DNA of 64,000 nt from Paralithodes platypus (GCA_032716605.1 CM064480.1:49068386-49132385), one strand, 5' to 3'. Shown: positions 1 to 12,499, numbered from the stretch's first letter. Translations and numbers: made by a program. Notes: a model not told the origin generated them from the sequence alone.

Positions 1-470
1 ACACACCTACATACACTCCCTTTATACACTCCTGCATACACTCCTTTATACACTCCTGCATACACTCCTATATACACACCTGTATACACTACTTTATACA
101 CACCTGTATACACTCCTTTATAAACACCTGCATACACTCCTTTATACACACCTGTATACACTCCTGTATACACTCCTATATACACACCTACATACACTCC
201 TTTATACACTCCAATATACACACCTACATACACTCCTATATACACACCTGTATACACTCCCTTTATACACACCTATATACACTCCTTTATACACTCCAAT
301 ATACACACCTACATACACTATACACACCTGTATACACTCCTTTATACACACCTACATACACTCCAATATGCACACCTACATACACTCCTATATACACACC
401 TGTATACACTCCCTTTATACACACCTACATACACTCCTTTATACACTCCTGAATTCACACGTGTACACCA
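1..470. repeat. Degenerate minisatellite of tacacacctgtatacactcc-like units
   Basis: The first 470 bases are an imperfect tandem array of ~14-bp half units alternating 'tacacacctgta' and 'tacactccttta'. The window starts inside the array. Open frames across it are low-complexity. Similar looser CACCTGTATA text continues at about 790-1180 and 1790-1930. Confidence 0.85.
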
Positions 471-572
471 CCTGCACACAGACCTGTACAACCCTTTCAC
501 ACACATCTGCACAACCACACACTTGTATATTACATGTATACAAACGCACACATACATTGCATAACACTTGCA

Positions 573-786
573 TTAACTCCTTATTTACCGGTGACGTCTA
601 ATTAATTATACTCTAATAATATTTATACGATTTGGTGCAGCTTAAGAAGGATCTATGGCAGTAAAAAGAGTTAAGTGATTTAACTCGAAGCATGGTAGTT
701 GCTGGAGGCTCTTTTTCAACTGAATAAAATTGTCTAATAGTAGCAAAATATAATTAAAGAGACGTGGCCGGTACAGAAGGGGTTAA
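573..786. mobile_element. Family E TTAA MITE (214 bp)
   Basis: Bounded by TTAA at 573-576 and 783-786. Left end reads TTAACTCC...ACCGGTGACGTC and right end GACGTGGCCGGTACAGAAGGGGTTAA, an imperfect terminal inverted repeat. The interior carries the family's mirrored pair: 'gcttaagaaggatct' on one side and 'gaataaaattgtctaatag' on the other. The TTAA site and CCC-type ends match what is known of piggyBac-like elements; the assignment is inference. No coding capacity. Confidence 0.75.
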
Positions 787-1200
787 CCTGCGAATAACCT
801 TACACCTGCACCCCTCCCTATATAAAACCTGTACACTCACCCTCGTATAACACCTGAACACCTACATACCTGTATAACACCTGCACCTGTATAGTCCTAC
901 AAAGGCGCAAACAACGGTATGCACCTATTTATCCCCGAACCAGTATAATCCTAAATCTGCACACACCTGTATACACCTGCATATGCATAGTTCTACACCA
1001 GCACGTACACGACTTTACCTGTATCGTCCTACACCTGTATACAATCCTGCAATTTTACAACTACACACACACATACCTGGAGAACCCGCACCTGCATTGT
1101 CCTATACCTACTGTATATACATCCGTATGTGTGTAGTACTGTACCTATATTAACCCTTACCTGTATTGTCCTACACCTTTACGCATCTGTATAGAGCTAG

Positions 1201-1625
<425 letters not shown>

Positions 1626-1942
1626 CACATCCACAGAAATTCCAACGATACATAAATACTTAACATGCATTTCACGCAATACATTCCCAGTTAAGGAGGC
1701 GCGATAATAATGAGCTTAGCTCGCATTGCGTGGATTCCCCTTGACGAACAAGTGAGTGAATTACATACACGCCTACTGTTATTAGTTACCTGCAAGGTCT
1801 CACATTTGTATACAACCCCGCCTGTATAACCCTGTCAATTCACAAATAGCTATATATGTTACCTGTAAAAGTTCCATTACGCATGAAACCTCACCTGCAT
1901 AAATCTACACTTGCACACACCTACAGTATATACGTCACAAGC

Positions 1943-2306
1943 TTAAGGGGGGTCACCGTTTTTTTGTTTTCTTTCTCTCCTTTTCTCTCTTTCCTTGGCT
2001 TGTAACCATTCGGCCCCATTCAGCCAACTGTTTTAAGACGTTTATCCCCATCCAGGTGTCGATTTCTTCCTGGTGAGCGATAGCGAGCCAGCAATGTATG
2101 GAGAAATCCGGCTTCGCCGGAGAAATTGTTCAATCGAAAAATGTACAAATTTAGCTTGCTGTCAAAACAAAGATATATCTATATGCTGGCTCTCTACCGC
2201 TCGCCAGGAAAATATCGACACCTGGATGGGGATAAACGTCTTAAACAGTAAGCTGAATAGGGCCGAATATATACAACCCAAAGAGAGAGGGAGAAAAAGA
2301 GATACC

Positions 2307-2312
<6 letters not shown>
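1943..2312 (+). mobile_element. Family A TTAA foldback MITE, 3' end lost
   Basis: Starts TTAAGGGGGGTCACCG at 1943. Left arm with 'cattcggccccattcagcc' and GAGCGATAGCGAGCC, centre with the CCGGCTTCGCCGG hairpin (2108-2122), and right arm in inverse. The last ~35 bp (expected GGTGGGCTCCCTTAA) are replaced by a TA microsatellite from about 2303. Open frames through it are not genes. Confidence 0.85.
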
Positions 2313-2394
<82 letters not shown>

Positions 2395-2440
2395 ATATAT
2401 ACCAGTATATATACCTGTATATATAAAGGTAAATTACTCT
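2303..2440. repeat. (TA)n microsatellite with ACCGGT interruptions
   Basis: Long TA run directly replacing the 3' terminus of the preceding family A copy. It contains TACCGGTA at 2303-2310. Confidence 0.9.
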
Positions 2441-2537
2441 ACCTGCACAACAATGGATACCTATGAATAAACCCACCTGTTTACCTCTACATCTGTATAA
2501 TTTTCTCCTCACCACACCTATATTGTCTCTCACACAC

Positions 2538-2591
2538 TTTTTTTTTTTTTTTTTTTTTTTGGAGGAGGAGGGGGGGAGGGGGGGGGGAGGG
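2538..2591. repeat. T23 tract followed by G-rich tract
   Basis: About 23 T then ~30 bases of almost pure G/A ('ggaggaggaggggggg'). The G tract could form a quadruplex (inference). Confidence 0.85.
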
Positions 2592-2759
2592 AACCATAAA
2601 TCTGCGTAGGTATCGATATCCCATAACTTTGCTACCTTATATCAGCATACATCAGTATTTGTTTACACCATAGCCTCTTCGTTATAAGGAGTCTGAGATT
2701 GTGATTCTTAGCGTCTTGTAATATTATTATGATTTTTACACCAACCAACTTCACATCTA

Positions 2760-2972
2760 AACTCAATTAATGAAATCAACAAATACATGTGGCACTCCGA
2801 GGACTCGAACTCAGGGAAGGCTGGAGCAAATGGGCTGTACATTTCCACACCTATGTATTGCTTTTACTGTTCTCAAATGTTAGGAATGTGAGCTCCATTG
2901 AGCAAGTTCCTTTTAAGCTACGAGTAGTTGGGGTCAGGATATCTGGACTCTTCATAATGGACAGACTATAGG
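2760..2972. mobile_element. SINE2 fragment joined to a family I MITE fragment
   Basis: 2760-2815 is the reverse complement of the repeat at 13015 and 19310 ('acatgtggcactccgagga'). From about 2816 to 2972 it matches the family I element at 58790 ('ggctggagcaaatgggctgt', 'ggggtcagg', 'gacagactata'). Left end of I is missing. Confidence 0.5.
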
Positions 2973-3055
2973 TCAGAATGGGATAACACCTTCAATTGTT
3001 TTTCCCCATGCACAGTTTCATAGCAGCCAACATTCATTTTCGATTGTGTTTGAAC

Positions 3056-3230
3056 CTAGCGAAAAGTTAAGTCCATTAGCAGCTGATATCTCGATTATTA
3101 ATGGTTAAGTAAGCAACTGGTATGTTTGTCTATCGTATTAAAGGCAATTTTTCACAAATAGCTATAACACGTTGTACTGTACTGGCTGAGTAATGAAAAC
3201 ACGAAACATTCAATTTCTCGCCAGCTTTAA
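3056..3230. mobile_element. Family J inverted-repeat element (MITE-like)
   Basis: Left end CTAGCGAAAAGTTAAGT; right end, reverse complemented, CTGGCGAGAAATTGAAT: imperfect ~17-bp terminal inverted repeats. The same ends flank the 80-bp satellite at 22995-24750. The family B copy at 3227 begins in its last TTAA. Confidence 0.5.
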
Positions 3231-3563
3231 GGGGAGGTTTCTAGTTTGTTTTCTACTCCTCCAGCAATTTTAAAATGTCACCCCCTTGACCCCCTTTCAA
3301 GATAAATTTGTACATTTTTCGGTAGAAAAATGTCCCGGCCGAAGGCCGATTACTCTTAAATTACAGGCTCGCTATCGCTCGCCAGGATAAAATTGACACC
3401 TAAATGGCACGAAAGGTCTTAAAATTAACAGAATGGGGCAGAAATTCTTAAAAATCACCAAACTAATGGGGCAAACGTCTTAAAATCTCAAAAGCAATGG
3501 GGCTAGACATGAGGGAGAAAGGGGTCAAGAAAAAAAGTCCCTCAAGTGGAAATCTCCCCTTAA
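3227..3563 (-). mobile_element. Family B TTAA MITE
   Basis: TTAA at both ends; termini TTAAGGGGAGGTTT and AAATCTCCCCTTAA. Core motifs read on the minus strand: GGCTCGCTATCGCTCGCC at 3365 onward, hairpin CCGGCCGAAGGCCG at 3335-3349, and CATTTTTCGG/TAGAAAAATG just before it. Three iterated 'taaaatc...aatgggg' modules follow. This short subfamily (ends with CTCAAGTGG) recurs at 28583 and 59135. Confidence 0.88.
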
Positions 3564-4261
3564 AAAAAATCTACCACGAGTCACAAAATCACACACGTAT
3601 GCACATTTACAGTACACGTACACAAACACATATTTCTCTTCCATTCGACCACATACCCATTTGTTCAAACACAAACAGTTTAGCAGCAATAGTCATTTCA
3701 CACAACTGCATAATGAATAAACATTTGCTTAGGATAATACCATATTAACCTACCGGTACATAATTACAGCTGTGTATTATGTTAGTGTACGTAATCCTAC
3801 ACTTGAATAACCAAAGTACACAATATTTACGACACAAAGGATCAGCCTATATGTATATATATCCACATACAAGACTCATAAATTATAAATTAGTCCAAAA
3901 TTCCTCATCTCTACTAATACCCTAATATTATACAATATTCATAAAATGATTTAATAACAAATATGTCCTCACTTTATATATACCGGTACGCCATATATAT
4001 ACGTAGACAATTATAAAATAGCACATAATTTTTCCCTTTTATGAATATCCCACAGTATACAATATAATTACACTGAATAAATATCAAATACTTCCTTTCT
4101 CTGTCATTTTATAACTCAGGGTCAAATGTATGTCACTGTATTTCTCTTACACAAACGTTATATTGTGAAACGAACAGGCTTCAGCTATCTTAATTTCCTC
4201 TTCCTACGACGTAAAATACACCAATGTCTTTTGATCCATGTGTTTCGGTTTCAATGTACAA

Positions 4262-4480
4262 TACAAATCAATGACGTTCGCCCCATTGGTTTGGCGATTG
4301 TAAGACCTTTCGCCCTACTTCTTTGTCAAGACCTATCCTGCCATTTAGGTGTTGATTTGATGCCTGCCGAGCTATAGCGAGCCTGTAATTTAGGAGGAAC
4401 CAGCCTTTGGCCGGAGTATTTCTCTACAGAAAAATGGACAAATTTATCTCGAAGGGGGTCTTGGGGATGTTTTTTAATTA
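4262..4480 (+). mobile_element. Family B fragment
   Basis: Contains 'gacgttcgccccatt', 'ccatttaggtgttgat', a mutated GAGCTATAGCGAGCC, and 'gaaccagcctttggccgg'. Both TTAA termini are absent; a 'ttaattaatta' stretch marks where the right half decays. Confidence 0.7.
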
Positions 4481-4621
4481 ATTAAAGCTTTGTGGGGCGG
4501 AGTGTTTTTGGAGATGGTGCAAACTCGCGCGCTCATAGGTCCAAATTTGCTTGATCCCTCGCATGATCACATTTGGTCACTTGCCCTGTAAAGGGTTCAA
4601 AGTTTCATGGAAATCTAGGGA

Positions 4622-4627
4622 ACAACA

Positions 4628-4672
<45 letters not shown>

Positions 4673-4694
4673 ACACACACACACACACACACAC
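4622..4694. repeat. (CA)n microsatellite
   Basis: CA run with one CAGA interruption. Confidence 0.95.
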
Positions 4695-4744
4695 GTTCTT
4701 ATGGGTTTCTAATAACACTAGTTTTACGCTATGCTTGTATTAAG

Positions 4745-4956
4745 TTAACCCTTTCAGTACCGTTGACGATTTTTTAAATTGTGTTCAGCTATATTTATAC
4801 GATTGCATGCAGCTTAGGATGGATCTGTGATAAATATAATAATTAATTGCGGCTGTCTGCAGCATTATATTTGCTAAAAGTCCTTCTTAAGCTGAATAAA
4901 TGTGTCTAATAGTTGCCAGCATATACTGAGAAGGGCGTCACCGATACTGAATGGGT
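4745..4956. mobile_element. Family E TTAA MITE
   Basis: Left end TTAACCCTTTCAGTACCG at 4745; right end GCGTCACCGATACTGAATGGGT, where the final TTAA has mutated. The interior carries 'gcttaggatggatctgtg' and 'gaataaatgtgtctaatag' in inverted relation. Confidence 0.8.
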
Positions 4957-5314
4957 CCAGTTCTTTTCATTTCACAAATATTTATGTTTTCGATTTCGAC
5001 GAACTACTGCTTTTTACTGTACCTTGATAACAAAATATATATCTAACATTTATATATTCCTTTTGAACGTAAGCCTGATGCAAGGATATTTTAATTCAGT
5101 GTCCTTCTCCGAACTTAGAAATACATTTTGCTATACACATGAATACCCCCCAAAACCCAAGCTGCACATACATGTTTTGGGTTATTTCACTGCCCCCGTT
5201 AAGCTGTTGGGGATAATCTCTATGCCGGTATATACATGACCAAATCCACTTCTACATCGGCCAGCATTTCCTGCAACTGTAACCAAGAGACCCTTTAGTA
5301 CAGCCCACCTCCGC

Positions 5315-5460
5315 CTTGTTATTTAAGAATGTTGTATTTGCCCCCTTTTGACTAATATAACGCCCTCCCAGACCCTCATCACACTAAAAAATCGTCCCCA
5401 GACCCCTTTAGAGCTAAATGTGTACATGTTTCGGTACACAAATGTTTCTGCTAAATTGCT
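5315..5460 (-). mobile_element. Family D fragment
   Basis: Matches the element at 33281 ('ccctcatcacactaaaaaatcg', 'gtgtacatgtttcggta'). The GCGAGC half is absent. Confidence 0.5.
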
Positions 5461-5469
5461 ATGTTATCT

Positions 5470-5790
5470 ATTATAGCCTCTCTTTACACATTATAGTAAG
5501 AGAGATAAGCCAGTCTTCGCCATATTAGTGCCACTGACGCCATTAGCCTTTCTTTACACACTACAGTAATGGAGATCGGGTAAACTCCGCCATATTAGTA
5601 CCACTGCTGCCATATTAGCCTTTCTTTACACACTACAGTATTGGAGATCGGTTAAACTCCGACATATTAGTACCACTGCTGCCATATTAGCCCCTCTGAT
5701 CACACTATAATAACAAGAGATCGGCCAAACTCCGCCATATTAGTACCAGTGGTGCCATATTAGCCTCTCAATACACTCTAATATGTCTAT
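5470..5790. repeat. ~75-bp degenerate tandem repeat, about 4 units
   Basis: Unit contains 'gagatcgg..aaactccgccatattagtaccactg.tgccatattagcc'. Related single units occur at 50818-50880, 55386-55448 and, inverted, 34360-34405. Confidence 0.8.
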
Positions 5791-6074
5791 GTCGCTAATA
5801 AACATTTGGTATAATGGCCCGTACCGAACAAAGCACATGCAGTAGTATTGTAGTGTATCTACATTCTACATACTCACAAATATACTATAACCCCATTGCT
5901 TGATAATTACGGATCTAACCTGTCCTCCAAAGAAAAAGATCTCTCTATTATAACCTATACAAACTGAAGAGCTACCATAGCCACAATAGCAGTCTACTGT
6001 CTCACAAGCCTTCATTGTTCTAGTATAGGCCTACTATGACATGTTCTGGCTAGTATTAGATTGTACTTTCTTCT

Positions 6075-6238
6075 ATTATATTCTATATACTCAGGCCCAA
6101 TCCCCACTTTTCCGATTTTTGTTTCTTGTTTTTTCCCTCTTTTCCATTAGTTTTATCTTTTTTGGGGGGTGGCCGAATCAAAACAGAGCCAGAATAGGGA
6201 CAACACAACATAAAACAATGAACACACACAAAATATAG
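6075..6238 (+). repeat. Dispersed repeat G
   Basis: Shares 'ctcaggccc.atccccac', a T/A-rich stretch and 'ggtggccg..tcaaaacagagcca' with the reverse complement of 19895-20130. A short piece recurs at 46315-46365. Function unknown; possibly a retroelement tail. Confidence 0.5.
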
Positions 6239-6479
6239 GGGATTAAAGCGTAAATTGCAATAGTTTTATCTCCCAATATTATCTGCACCCTTTGGAATCC
6301 TAAAGGCCCTTTCAAAGCTAAATGTAATTGTCTATTGTTAGCCAGAATAGGAAGACTATTACGCTATTGTATACTGCATTGGTTAACTAATCAATATACA
6401 CCAATGCCTTTACAGTCCCACATTTGCATCTACACAGAGAGTTGAGCGTATCCCTTCCGAAGAGGGTCTTTATGGATCC

Positions 6480-6660
6480 CCGGTTTTGCATGTTTAGTTT
6501 GGCGATTTCAAGACGTTTCGCAGGCGTAATATTTTGTATGGGCGAGTGAAAGCGAGCCATCAATGTAGGAGAACTGGCCTGCAGCCGGGATATTTGTGTA
6601 CCACCAAATGTAAAAATATAGCATGAATAAGGGTCTGGGAGGCTTTTTTTTAAGTTAGAA
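6480..6660 (+). mobile_element. Family B/D fragment
   Basis: Contains 'gtttggcgatttcaagacgtttcg', GGCGAGTGAAAGCGAGCC and a decayed hairpin CTGGCCTGCAGCCGG. Confidence 0.5.
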
Positions 6661-6714
6661 GAGTGTCTGGGAAACCGTCGAATTTAGACTAGCAAGGAAA
6701 TTTAAACGCCACAT

Positions 6715-6765
6715 AATGATAATAATAATAATAATAATAATAAATAACAATAATAACAATAATAC

Positions 6766-6803
<38 letters not shown>
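6715..6803. repeat. (AAT)n microsatellite
   Basis: Trinucleotide run with occasional C substitutions. The apparent poly-Ile/poly-Asn frame is not a gene. Confidence 0.95.
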
Positions 6804-7120
6804 GAAACATTCAATTGAGAAATACCTTTCCCGCCCCCAATTTGCATCTACACGGACAGTGGAGCGCCCTTTATAACGGCCCGCTTTTTAATTCTAGAAC
6901 CGTGCCAGCGAGACCGAAGCATTTAAACCAATAGAGGACGCATTATTATCTTGTTTGGGCTCGGTGACGTGCCAAATTAGAGTTCATGAATAAAGGTGCT
7001 TCACTCTGGGTTACATATACACAAACTCTGATGATTCTGTTTAATATATCCTGAATATTTATAAAGATAACTAAATTCGAACTGTAAGCTCCTCCATATA
7101 ATTCCAACACAAGTACACTA

Positions 7121-7121
<1 letters not shown>

Positions 7122-7190
<69 letters not shown>

Positions 7191-7202
7191 TATATATATA
7201 TT
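7122..7202. repeat. (AT)n microsatellite
   Basis: About 80 bp of AT with one phase break. Confidence 0.95.
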
Positions 7203-8084
7203 TCTTGCGTATTATTACAATATCACATACAGTATACAGAGAAAAAGCTCACATGTTCTCGTACCAACTTCAATTGTATATCTTTAGGTTTGAAGGGATC
7301 GGTATATGCTCATCAATACTAGAATACTAGGTTACTTTTGATAATAGCTACAATTAGCGAGTATAATAGCTGTCTTTGAGATTTAGGTTCAATTTTCTTA
7401 AAGGTAATTCCAACATAGCATTCTGACTATTGAAGACGACCCTATAATTATGAGCATAAAAATATGTGTACCTTCATACAAAACAACAATTTGCTGAAAT
7501 GTGGATATAGGCAATACAACTTATATATGCATATATTAAACAAATGTTTATGCTTTCGTACACATTTATTCTATATCATATTCACTATGTCTCTAATCTG
7601 AAGCTCGATGATACGTTAAACATTGCAGTAGCAATACATCTTACGTTTATATGAATGTGCAAGGTAATTAAGCAGAATATACAAAATCAATTACGATTCG
7701 TGCTCCATATTGTAACTCGCCGCAATAGTAACCACACCTGTTGTCAATTGGCTTTCCTAAAAGCATAAAATACAACAACTACCTACTTTTACAACCTACT
7801 CCGTCTTGTCTTTAGCACATCACTGAAGCCTATATAGCCAATTTTATCTTGGCCATGAACGTAAAACACTTGCGCCTATACTGTACACATTTGTTTGCAA
7901 TATAGAACAAACAGAGCAAATTGGTACACTTTTGATAGTAATAAATTAAATATACTGCATATCATAAACATTCAATATCATGCCATTAAATTAAGACAAT
8001 TATAATATATCACAACTATGCTTAACTACTCTGAAATAAGTGCTATAACTACAACGCAAACAATGAATACACACGGAACATATA
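7203..8084. other. AT-rich spacer, nothing recognised
   Basis: No open frame, tandem period or known element end was seen. Confidence 0.6.
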
Positions 8085-8125
8085 TATAATTATACAGTAT
8101 ATATACCGGTATATATATATATACC

Positions 8126-8175
<50 letters not shown>

Positions 8176-8187
8176 GGTATATAATAT
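8085..8187. repeat. (TA)n with three TACCGGTA palindromes
   Basis: TACCGGTA at 8104, 8122 and 8172 within a TA run. Confidence 0.9.
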
Positions 8188-8239
8188 ATGCTTTGTTACA
8201 GTCTATGTTTTTACAGTATATACGGGTTTCTATAAACGT

Positions 8240-8621
8240 TTAAGGGAGCCCACCACGCTTTTTTATTTTGTTCTCTCCCTCTCTCTTTGGCTTGTATCCA
8301 TTCGGCCCCATTCAGCCTACTGTTTAAGACGTTTACCCCCATCCAGGTATCAATATTTTCCTGGCGAGCGGTAGTGAGCCAGCATATATATATTATTGTT
8401 TTGACAGCAAGCTAAATTTGTACATTTTTTGATAGAAACATTTCTCCGCCGAAGCCGGATTTCTCTATTTAATGCCGACTCGCTATCGCTCGCCAGGAAG
8501 AAATCGACACCTGGATGGGGATAAACGTCTTAAAACAGTTGGCTGAATGGGGCCGAATGGATACAAGCCAGGGAAAGAGAGAAAAGAAGAGAAAGATGAA
8601 AATTGTCGGTGACCCCCTTAA
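8240..8621 (-). mobile_element. Family A TTAA foldback MITE (382 bp)
   Basis: TTAAGGGAGCCCACC at the left and GGTGACCCCCTTAA at the right, the inverse orientation of the 1943 copy. Both arms contain 'cattcggccccattcagcc' and the GCGAGC repeat; the centre holds CCGCCGAAGCCGG, one mismatch from a perfect hairpin. Confidence 0.92.
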
Positions 8622-8624
8622 TCT

Positions 8625-9065
8625 CCACCATAAACGTATCTCTTGATGCTACACAGAGCTATATAAACATTTGATCTTCACCATAAATGTTTATCACTTG
8701 TTCCCCATACGGTCCTCTACACCATGAACGTATATTACATGCACCTATACGGTCCCCCATAAACGTATATATCTAGAATCTAAACGGACCAACATAAACA
8801 TTTAATCCTCACCATAAATGTGTTTCACCTGCACCTATATGGGTCTCTATAAGCATTGTATCTTCATCGTAAACGTACATCACTTGCAAATATACTGACC
8901 TCTATGAATATTTACTCTTGACCATAAATATGTAACACTTGCTCCGGTATAGACATATACACCACAAAAGCGTATCACTTGCACATATACGATCCTTATA
9001 ATCATTTATACATTATCATAAACGTATATCACTTACGCGTATACGTATACGGACACATAATGACA
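8625..9065. repeat. Degenerate tandem repeat, ~60-70 bp period
   Basis: Recurring 'accataaacgtatatcacttgcacctatacggtcct' with heavy divergence. An isolated piece recurs at 9898-9960. Confidence 0.65.
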
Positions 9066-9985
9066 ACCTTCAAAGCAAATAAAGAGTACACTAGAGGCGA
9101 AAACCCATCATACAAAATAGAACATAGCCACCCTTGCCATACAACAAGGGGAAATTGAGCACCCATATAACCCAAAGACACTACAATGTAGTTCCAGACA
9201 ACAACGGCCTATCAGCCTCCTGCTTCTGGGACTCGCTTATGCCCTCCTATCCTGAAACACACCACCTACTGACTCCCAACTGATACACTACCTGCTCTCA
9301 ACAACAATGGAGCAGGCAAGTACTAATACCGGTACTGCCAAAGAACCCTGCACAGAACACTGGGCAAGAGGGGCCCTGAGGTCTAGACATAATTATAGTC
9401 AGCATCACACACTGTATTACCATCACTGCTAGACATCTGGTCTACACCACTAGACATCTTGTCAGCACACCACTCTCAGCATTTGACTAACACTCCAAGA
9501 CGTATTAGCAGCACCGTCAAGTGCCTGTCTGGAATCTTCGCTTCTCAATGAGGACCTACATAACTATTTTCTGATGACGAATGTGGCGAGATCAACTACA
9601 ACACTGATGAGCTACTAGAAGTATCTCTGAGCTACACGCCACCTACGCCCTATCCTACTCTGAGCCCAGCGAGATTTCCTATGGTACCACCATTGCCAGA
9701 AATAGTGACCATCACCTCCTAAACATAGGGGACTACACAATTGATTGGATGCCATCTCCCGTGACCTATAGGTGGATATATCTCCAGAGGATACTGAACC
9801 CATCCTATGTCCTCTCATTGGAGAATATAATACCGGCAATAACCCTGACCAGTGTAATAAGTGAACACTGTGCATGGACCTATTTTACCTATAAAGTTTA
9901 ATCATGACCATAAAGGTATATCACTGGCATCTATACGATCCTCTATAAACGGGGACGGCAGTGTATAAATCTGCATACTATCCCC
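9066..9985. other. Unassigned stretch with a piece shared with 17.75 kb
   Basis: The segment around 9330-9390 ('actgccaaagaaccct') resembles 17770-17830, suggesting a dispersed repeat or a dead coding region. The 86-codon minus-strand frame at 9615-9875 matches nothing I know and is probably chance. Confidence 0.4.
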
Positions 9986-9999
9986 GCCTACCAACACCA

Positions 10000-10690
10000 G
10001 TCCAGCACAAGCACTTCATTTGTATGCACACAGCACTGAACACACAACACTAAACACACACACGCCACATATACGCTCACACTCACATATTCAGGCACAC
10101 AAACGCACATAGATATACGCAAACGCAATAAAGTACAGTACGGTGCTAATACATACCAGTAGCCATGTTTCAATAACTAAATCGACAAAATACGCACAGA
10201 TATACGTACACCCATATTAAACAAATACATACACGTAATAAAATAACAAATTATCTCACACACATACAGACACACATTTATATACAGAAACGCATATGAA
10301 TTACAAATACATAGGCTATATACTGTATATTACAAAAACAAACTAATGATTAAAGTCCTTACCCAAAAATTATTATAACAATATGTAAAGCTCTGTATCA
10401 TCAGTTGTACTGAGCACAATTGCATTATCTAATTATTTGCATATCCGTAGGCATATCATTAACAAAGATTCCAGTAAATACACGAGTCTGGCTCAGCAGT
10501 TCATTTTTAATTAGAATATTTGTTTTTTATAAATAATTGTTCAACCAAATTAAACACCATATACAAATAAATAGTGCTTACGTAACGTAAATAAACAATT
10601 AGTTCGTGAGATTATCAATTATTTTTATTCGAAGATATGTCTTATTAATATGATACTATTCATATTCATATACGATCTAATACATTATGT
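10000..10690. other. Spacer with CA-rich text, nothing recognised
   Basis: Loose CACACA/TACGCA text to about 10300, then plain AT-rich sequence. No supportable gene. Confidence 0.5.
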
Positions 10691-10696
10691 TATTAT

Positions 10697-10901
10697 TTAA
10701 CTTTTAGTTTTTGATGACGCATTTCTACACTTCATTCTGGTTATCAATAGACGATATTATGCAAGTTAGTAAGGATCTCGAGGGATCAAAGGGGTAAAAC
10801 CTATCTCAATTAACTCTATAGCTTCCATAGGTTCTTCGGAAACTAATAAATATCGTTAAATACTAGCCAGAATAAACGCGTCATAACATTCAGAGGGTTA
10901 A
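10697..10901. mobile_element. Family E TTAA MITE (205 bp, diverged)
   Basis: TTAACTTTTAG at the left and CAGAGGGTTAA at the right; 'attctggttatcaatagacgat' and its inverted partner 'aaatatcgttaaatactagccagaat' inside. Confidence 0.7.
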
Positions 10902-10974
10902 GACGGCAATAATAATACAGAAACGATAACTGGGGGGCTAAGGGGTAATTACGGTAACCGATTCAATAGGCTAT

Positions 10975-11175
10975 TCATCTACAAGGGTTTAGAAATTGTG
11001 AACCCTTGCCTCTTCTAAGTCAGGGAGGGCTGGAACAAACGGGCTGCAAATATCCAGATCTACCGTGTTACCCGATTGACTCTTCCGAAAAGTTTAAATT
11101 TCAACTCGATGGCTTGTTTTTTTTGGGTAATGAAAGGTAGGGGTCAGGCTTTCTGGATTCACCATATGACTTTGC
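10975..11175. mobile_element. Family I MITE copy, diverged
   Basis: Shares 'gggctggaacaaacgggctg', 'agttt...aactcgat' and 'taggggtcagg.tttctgga' with 58790-58999. Confidence 0.5.
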
Positions 11176-11366
11176 TTAAATGCACGGACTTTCTTATTCT
11201 AAGGTTTGATATCGTAGGTAACGGACACTAAATATATTATATTACAGAACATCCTTTGTTCTCTCATTATACACTCGGTTGTAATATGTCGTAATTTTGT
11301 AAGCAAAGTCACCTTTTCAAAAATACTGCCACACCAACCAAGCCAACCTTGCACGTGGATTTTGTA

Positions 11367-11728
11367 TTAAGGGAGCTCACCTCGCTTTTTTCTCTTTCTC
11401 TCCCTCTCTCTTTGGCTTTTATCCATTCGGCCCCATTCAGCCTACTGTTTTAAGACATTTACCCCCATCCGGGTGTCAATATTATATTATATATATATTA
11501 TTCTGTTGACAGCAAGCTAAATTTGTAAATTTTTCGATAGAAAAATGACGCCGGCGAAGCCGGATTTCTCCATACAATGCTGGCTCGCTATTGCTCGCCA
11601 TGAATAAATCGACACCTGGATGGGGATAAACGTCTTAAAACAGTTGGCCGAATGGGGCCGAATGGATACAAGCCCGGGAAAGGGAGAAAAGGAGAGAAAG
11701 ATAAAATAAGCCGGTGACCCCCCCTTAA
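11367..11728 (-). mobile_element. Family A TTAA foldback MITE (362 bp)
   Basis: TTAAGGGAGCTCACCTCGC to GGTGACCCCCCCTTAA. About 20 bp shorter than 8240 because the right arm is cut after 'ccgggtgtcaatatta' and lacks its GCGAGC repeat. Confidence 0.9.
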
Positions 11729-11950
11729 TCCAATACACATATCACAAGTGTCAATCCACACTGCAGTACCACATCAAGACATAGCATATATATAGTATGT
11801 ACAGTAGCCTTCATGTCATCACAGTATTCAGGAATAATATAGATTTGAGTTGAACATGACTAGAATTGAGATTATTGACTGAACAAGTAAACATACATTA
11901 CTTGCCTAATAAAACATATTTAAGTGTACCGTAGCGGGTTCTGGGGTAAG

Positions 11951-12159
11951 GCCGGTATTACACGAGAGCTTTTTAGTCAACACTCGATTATCAACATTTT
12001 TCTGGCAACATGTCTGAAGTATTTTGCACTGGTATCGGAAACTGGACTGATGGTGGGTGAATTTTAGGTGACCGAAGTATTATATATGTTGACCTAATAA
12101 GCTGCCAGACCAGTGTTGAGGATAAATTTTGAGGGAAAAAAAGCTCGTGTGATACCGGC
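11951..12159. mobile_element. Family C MITE, copy 1
   Basis: Ends GCCGGTATTACACGAG and CTCGTGTGATACCGGC are ~20-bp terminal inverted repeats. Copy 2 at 12650 suggests a TAA target duplication, as in PIF/Harbinger-like elements (inference). A family A copy sits in the TTAA immediately after it. Confidence 0.75.
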
Positions 12160-12499
12160 TTAAGGGGGGTCACCTGTTTTTTCTCTCTTTTTCTCCTTTT
12201 CTCTCTTTCGCTGGCTTGTATCCATTCGGCCCCATTCAGCCAATTGTTTTAGGACGTTTATCCCCATCCAGGTGTCAATTTCTTCCTGGCGACCGATAGC
12301 GAGCCAGCATTGTATGGAGAAATCCAGCTTCGCCGGAGACATTTTTCTATCGAAAAATGTACAAATTTAGCTCGCCAGGAAAATATTGACACCTGGATAG
12401 GGGTAAACGTCTTAAAACAGTAGGCTGAATGGGGCCGAATGGATACAAGCCAAAGAGAGAAGGAGAGAAAGAGAAAAACAACGAGGTGGGCTCCCTTAA
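12160..12499 (+). mobile_element. Family A TTAA foldback MITE (340 bp)
   Basis: TTAAGGGGGGTCACCTG to GGTGGGCTCCCTTAA. The right arm lost its GCGAGC repeat ('ttagctcgccagg' is a fused remnant), so this is an internal-deletion copy. Confidence 0.9.
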
